Source: a bacterium
GTDB lineage: Bacteria > Bacteroidota > Ignavibacteria > Kapaibacteriales > UBA2268
Length of the DNA: 8,796 nt
Assembly (NCBI GenBank): GCA_024710535.1
Contig: JANJUO010000122.1
Location: 1 to 8,796 of the forward strand
Direction of reading: 5' to 3'
A program made the translations under genes and the position numbers. Within the stretch, counting starts at the first letter, position 1. Every line of letters begins with the position of its first letter. Shown piece by piece: positions 5,811 through 8,796 of this stretch. The notes below the pieces were generated by a model. The model searched no databases. It was not told the DNA's origin and was given only the letters and a program-made list of their open reading frames with translations.

Positions 5811-7235
5811 CTATTGTATAATTAATTCACCTTGCAAAGCTCCGGCTTCTTTCAAAGCTTGAAATATTGCAATTAAATCTCTTGGATTTACTTTTAATAA
5901 ATTTAATGCTGTTGCCATATCTTGCACAGTTGCACCCTGAACAACCAATGGAATTGACTCGCGAATTTCTTCTTGTGCTTCAATTTCAGCAGTTTCAACC
6001 GGCTGTGGTGGACGTATCACAAAAGGTGCAGGCTGTGGAACAACTACTTGCTTCTGAATTGTAATTTCCAATCCACTATGAGCAATCACAGATGGTAATA
6101 GTTGCACATTTGCACCAACAACAACTGTTCCCGTTCTTTCGTTAATAACCACTCTTGCGGCTGGGTCGCTTATAACATTCAATGCCTCGATTTGTGCAAT
6201 TGATTGCATTATCTGTTGCTGATTTTGACCTGCCGGAAATTGAACTTGAACTGTTCCAGCATCTATTGCAGAAGCAGTATTAGCCAATCCCGGAGCATTA
6301 TTTATAGCATCGCTAATTCTCATTGAAGTAGTAAAGTCAGGTTCTCTTAAACTTATTCTAAGAATTTGATTTTGAACAAATGTAGAATTAATATCCTGTT
6401 CAAGAATTAATCCACCCGGCACTCTTGCTGTTGTTGCAGAATTTTTGCTGACACGCGAGCCCAAAGACTGTGCATCATAACCGCCAACCGCAAGCGGTCC
6501 CTGTCCAAAGCCAACAATTGTTCCATCAGACAGGGAAATAGGGGACATTAACAAAACACCGCCCTGAAGCGATGTGGCATCACCAATTGATGAAACCTGA
6601 ATATCTACTTTTGTGCCTTTTTTCATAAAGGCAGGAATAGTTGCAGTAACCATCACAGCGGCAACATTTCTAATTCTCGGATTTCTTGCCGGAGGAGTTA
6701 AGCCAAATCTTTTCAGCATATTAGAAACAGATTGAACAGTAAATGATGTCTGCTGATTATCTCCTGAATTATTCAATCCGGAAACCAGACCATAACCGAT
6801 CACCTGAACACTGCCGGCACCTTCGATGGTTGCAATATCTTTGATTCTTGCGGCATCTACATTATAAGTAAACAAAAATAATGCAATCGAAACCACTGAT
6901 ACAAATCTTATTATTTGCTTCCATAATACATCTGTTGTATTATCGAGGTTCACTTCGAAATTATTCAAATTATTCATTTCTGAAATGCATTGATTGGAAT
7001 TATCTTCCAAATCCATTTGAACAACTTCCATATCAATCATACTTAAAGAAGTAGTAAGACTTACTTCATCTTCTTTTTTAAGATTTTTACGTATTTTTTC
7101 GGCAATACTTTCTTTTGAGTCAGTGCTTCTTTCATAGATCTGATGAATAAATTCAGCAGTTGAAATTGCTTTATCTGTCAGACTGTTTTTGCCTGAAAAA
7201 TTTCTGTTTGCGATATGTAAGTTTCTATTGCTCAT
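5811..7235 (-). CDS. flgI: Flagellar P-ring protein FlgI with a long N-terminal extension
   Basis: FlgI forms the P ring around the rod in the peptidoglycan layer. From residue 129 the protein is textbook FlgI: ARIKDIATIEG, VIGYGLVSGLNNSGD (145-159), SNMLKRFGL (171-179), GGVLLMSPIS (225-234), the RTGTVVVG strand (367-374), a QPAPF turn (401-405), and the end DLIAIFQALKEAGALQGELIIQ (453-474). The signal-peptide-like segment is at 106-128 (WKQIIRF, hydrophobic run, VDA cleavage site). Before it come about 100 residues, charged and helical, that normal FlgI lacks. The full-length start is preferred because it lies 7 nt after flgH and the frame is open throughout, but no good ribosome binding site precedes it. 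Met74, with GGAAG 8 nt upstream, and Met87 are alternative starts. FlgA, encoded two genes upstream, is its chaperone. Confidence 0.95.
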   Translation of the reverse strand: MSNRNLHIANRNFSGKNSLTDKAISTAEFIHQIYERSTDSKESIAEKIRKNLKKEDEVSLTTSLSMIDMEVVQMDLEDNSNQCISEMNNLNNFEVNLDNTTDVLWKQIIRFVSVVSIALFLFTYNVDAARIKDIATIEGAGSVQVIGYGLVSGLNNSGDNQQTSFTVQSVSNMLKRFGLTPPARNPRIRNVAAVMVTATIPAFMKKGTKVDIQVSSIGDATSLQGGVLLMSPISLSDGTIVGFGQGPLAVGGYDAQSLGSRVSKNSATTARVPGGLILEQDINSTFVQNQILRISLREPDFTTSMRISDAINNAPGLANTASAIDAGTVQVQFPAGQNQQQIMQSIAQIEALNVISDPAARVVINERTGTVVVGANVQLLPSVIAHSGLEITIQKQVVVPQPAPFVIRPPQPVETAEIEAQEEIRESIPLVVQGATVQDMATALNLLKVNPRDLIAIFQALKEAGALQGELIIQ

Positions 7236-7242
7236 ATTTCAA

Positions 7243-7821
7243 TTAAAATAATAATCTGAAAAATTTTGTAAGTAAACCGGGCTCTTGAATTTCAGAAACA
7301 GAGCCATCTCCTTCGATAAATAATGTTAAATCAAGAATGTTGTATGAATAGACAGAGTTATCCGAGCGAACGTCAACAGGGCGAACAATCCCACGAATGA
7401 TGATTGTTTGAGTTTCACCATTAACTTTTGTAGTTCGTGTTCCTTCAATTCTCAAATTTCCATTATCAACAATTTCAACAACTCTTGCAGAGAGTTTGGA
7501 TTTTATAGATTCTTTTCGCGTGGTTTGTCCTTGTCCTTTGAAATCTGTTCCTGTGCCCAAATTTCCGGATACATTAGTACCTGTTCCACTACCGGCACTT
7601 GCTCCAAATCCGCCACTTACAGAAGAACTTCGTCCGTTTTCTGTTACTGCAGAATTATTTGCTTGCATATCTTCTACAATCAAAACCATTATTGCATCTC
7701 CTGCCTGAAATGCTTTCACATCAGAGAAAAGAGAGCGAGAACTGTTCTGAATAAATTGAGAATTTGCATCTGCAGTGCAAACCAAAAGTAAAATCGCCAA
7801 TAATATAAAAATCTTTTTCAT
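7243..7821 (-). CDS. flgH: Flagellar L-ring protein FlgH
   Basis: FlgH builds the L ring in the outer membrane. The 192-residue product (from 7821) has SLFSDVKAFQAGDAIMVLIVED, then a Gly/Ser-rich stretch, TDFKGQGQTTR, ARVVEIVDNGNLRIEGTR, VNGETQTIIIRGIVRPVDV and a final EIQEPGLLTKFFRLLF, all in family order. The start at 7821 gives a standard signal peptide, MKKIFILLAILLLVCTADA, with AAGG 6 nt upstream. An in-frame ATG at 7839 (six residues more) has GGGGAG 6 nt upstream, but that site lies partly in the stem of a palindrome. A lipoprotein signal is expected in FlgH, yet the only Cys sits in LLVC without Gly, Ala or Ser before it, so cleavage by signal peptidase I after ADA is more likely. The gene lies 7 nt before flgI, which fits joint ring synthesis. 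Confidence 0.95.
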   Translation of the reverse strand: MKKIFILLAILLLVCTADANSQFIQNSSRSLFSDVKAFQAGDAIMVLIVEDMQANNSAVTENGRSSSVSGGFGASAGSGTGTNVSGNLGTGTDFKGQGQTTRKESIKSKLSARVVEIVDNGNLRIEGTRTTKVNGETQTIIIRGIVRPVDVRSDNSVYSYNILDLTLFIEGDGSVSEIQEPGLLTKFFRLLF

Positions 7822-7845
7822 AACAAACCTTATTTCCATTCTTTT

Positions 7846-7879
7846 CTCCCCTCTATAAAGAGGGGATTAAGGGGTGTGT
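7846..7879. repeat. Palindromic REP-like element between flgA and flgH
   Basis: CCCCTCT (7848-7854) pairs perfectly with AGAGGGG (7859-7865) around a 4-nt loop, and a second G run (GGGGTGTGT, 7871-7879) follows. As transcribed (minus strand) the order is ACACACCCC, TTAAT, then the hairpin. The GC-rich block is unlike its AT-rich surroundings, and its form (CCCC-TTAAT-CCCC plus hairpin) resembles short dispersed palindromic repeats common in bacterial intergenic regions. The 3' arm contains most of the GGGGAG ribosome binding site for the upper flgH start, so folding would hide it. No T run follows, so it is not a standard terminator. Confidence 0.6.
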
Positions 7880-7892
7880 AAATATCATTTTT

Positions 7893-8591
7893 TTACTTCA
7901 AACCAATAAAAACTGTTCCATCATTCAATACTTTGCCTTGTAATACTTGTGCGGTTTTGCCATCACGTTTCACTCTAAGATTTTGACCTGCCGAAGCATC
8001 TTGAAGTGCCGAGCCGGTGGAGCGGATTGTAATTGCACCACTTTGCACAATAATATTCACTTTGTCACCACTTTTAATCAAATTATTTTCAAACAAATTT
8101 TCACTTTTAATTACGGAATTTTTCTGCATTGTTCTATTTATTTTCGAGCCGACAATTTCGTTTTTATCCAGTAAATCTGCTTCATCGATACCTGCAACGT
8201 CAATTGTAGTTTCGACCAAATCTTCCTCGCCAACAACAGTATTTCTACTTAAAGTTCTACTTGTTACCCAAACTTTTTTCATTTCTTTTAATTTGAATTT
8301 CACATCAATGGATTGGATCTCTTTTCCATTATCCAAAAATGCAATATTTATTGTTGAAATACCGCTTTTCTGAAAATTTGCATTTTGAAATCTTGCTTTA
8401 ACTTTTTTTTGATTAAAATTTACATCTTGAATTTTACTTATAATATCTACAAAAATATCTGGATTTGTTTTAGAATGAACATAATCAACCAGCGACTTTT
8501 CCAATCGATCGGCAGAAAATGATGATTGGGCAAAACTATTTAGCGTTGCCGTTATCAGTAAAATTACAAAATATATTATCAGTTTATTCAT
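7893..8591 (-). CDS. flgA: FlgA, periplasmic chaperone for P-ring assembly
   Basis: FlgA binds FlgI in the periplasm and promotes P-ring formation. The 232-residue product has a Sec signal peptide (MNKLII, hydrophobic core, cleavage after NSFA at residue 21). A poorly conserved N-terminal domain spans about 25-105. A SAF domain (about 107-167) contains VWVTSRTLSRNTVVGEEDLV (107-126) and IVGSKINRTMQKNSVIKSENL (146-166). The C-terminal domain has SGDKVNIIVQSGAITIRSTGSALQDASAGQNLRVKR (174-209) and ends GKVLNDGTVFIG, the conserved FlgA finish. AAGG, 8 nt before the start, supports it. It begins 5 nt after flgG, and the gene order flgG-flgA-flgH-flgI puts the chaperone next to its client, as in many non-enterobacterial phyla. 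Confidence 0.94.
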   Translation of the reverse strand: MNKLIIYFVILLITATLNSFAQSSFSADRLEKSLVDYVHSKTNPDIFVDIISKIQDVNFNQKKVKARFQNANFQKSGISTINIAFLDNGKEIQSIDVKFKLKEMKKVWVTSRTLSRNTVVGEEDLVETTIDVAGIDEADLLDKNEIVGSKINRTMQKNSVIKSENLFENNLIKSGDKVNIIVQSGAITIRSTGSALQDASAGQNLRVKRDGKTAQVLQGKVLNDGTVFIGLK

Positions 8592-8596
8592 GATGA

Positions 8597-8796
8597 TTAC
8601 CTTTTCAAATTAACCGCTGTACCAAGAATATCATCAGCCGTTCTTACGGATTTGGAATTTAATTCATAAGCACGTTGAGCAGTTATCATATTTACCATTT
8701 CATCAACAATATCAACATTAGAATTTTCAAGATGATATTGATGAATTTCACCTGTATTGCTTTCTGCAGGATTCATGAAATTTGCCGGTCCTGATG
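8597..8796 (-). CDS. flgG: Distal rod protein FlgG, C-terminal 65 residues (5' part outside the window)
   Basis: The frame runs off the right edge and ends at TAA (8599-8597). The translated end contains GPANFMNPAESNTGEIHQ, then HLENSNVDIVDEMVNM, ITAQRAYELNSKSV, RTADDILG and LKR. The LExSNVxxxxEMVxMIxxQRAYExNSK signature is that of FlgG; FlgF has a different residue pattern after the MI (ARxFE in place of QRAYE). FlgG forms the distal rod that passes through the P and L rings encoded downstream. The stop lies 5 nt from the flgA start, so they share an mRNA. The promoter must lie beyond the window. Confidence 0.93.
   Translation of the reverse strand, partial: SGPANFMNPAESNTGEIHQYHLENSNVDIVDEMVNMITAQRAYELNSKSVRTADDILGTAVNLKR

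Noticed and set aside
7846..7879. Intrinsic terminator between flgA and flgH
   Set aside because: The hairpin is GC-rich, but the transcript continues GAGAAAAGAATG without a U run, and the genes downstream belong to the same operon.

Overview
The window is AT-rich bacterial DNA from a flagellated member of the Bacteroidota/Chlorobiota/Ignavibacteria-type lineages. This assignment is an inference. It rests on a tRNA gene preceded by a TTTG-N20-TAnnTTTG promoter (the Bacteroidota type), on an S23-like four-helix-bundle protein gene (a family abundant in that superphylum), and on the base composition. Genuine flagellar genes are unusual in that group, so the locus is informative. The species cannot be named from the sequence.

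Layout, left to right. Positions 1-52 (minus) hold the 5' two thirds of a tRNA-Gln(UUG), cut by the window edge, with its promoter just upstream. Positions 53-610 are AT-rich, contain no convincing gene, and carry several inverted repeats. Positions 611-1351 (plus) encode a secreted lipoprotein-like protein with a Spy/CpxP-like helical domain, followed by a good intrinsic terminator. From 1552 to the right edge, every gene lies on the minus strand and forms one flagellar operon. In transcription order it reads flgG (3' end only), flgA, flgH, flgI, flgJ, flgN, a four-helix-bundle gene of the S23 family, flgK and flgL. The gaps are 2-11 nt or a 4-nt overlap, except after flgA (53-71 nt, holding a palindromic repeat) and after flgN (88 nt, holding a 14-nt palindrome).

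How the genes work together. FlgG is the distal rod. FlgA is the periplasmic chaperone for the P ring. FlgI and FlgH are the P and L rings, so the cell envelope should have an outer membrane. FlgJ caps the rod and cuts peptidoglycan to let it through. FlgN is the cytoplasmic chaperone for FlgK and FlgL, which form the hook-filament junction. The segment therefore covers the rod-to-filament stage of assembly.

The most unusual points are: (i) the S23-like gene with a near-perfect Shine-Dalgarno sequence placed between flgN and flgK, with no recognisable flgM; (ii) an N-terminal extension of about 100 residues on FlgI ahead of its signal-like hydrophobic segment; (iii) a FlgJ whose enzymatic half is an SLT-type lytic transglycosylase rather than a glucosaminidase; (iv) a FlgH without a canonical lipobox; and (v) a palindromic repeat before flgH that would mask one of its two possible ribosome binding sites. 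No CRISPR array, insertion sequence or phage gene was seen.
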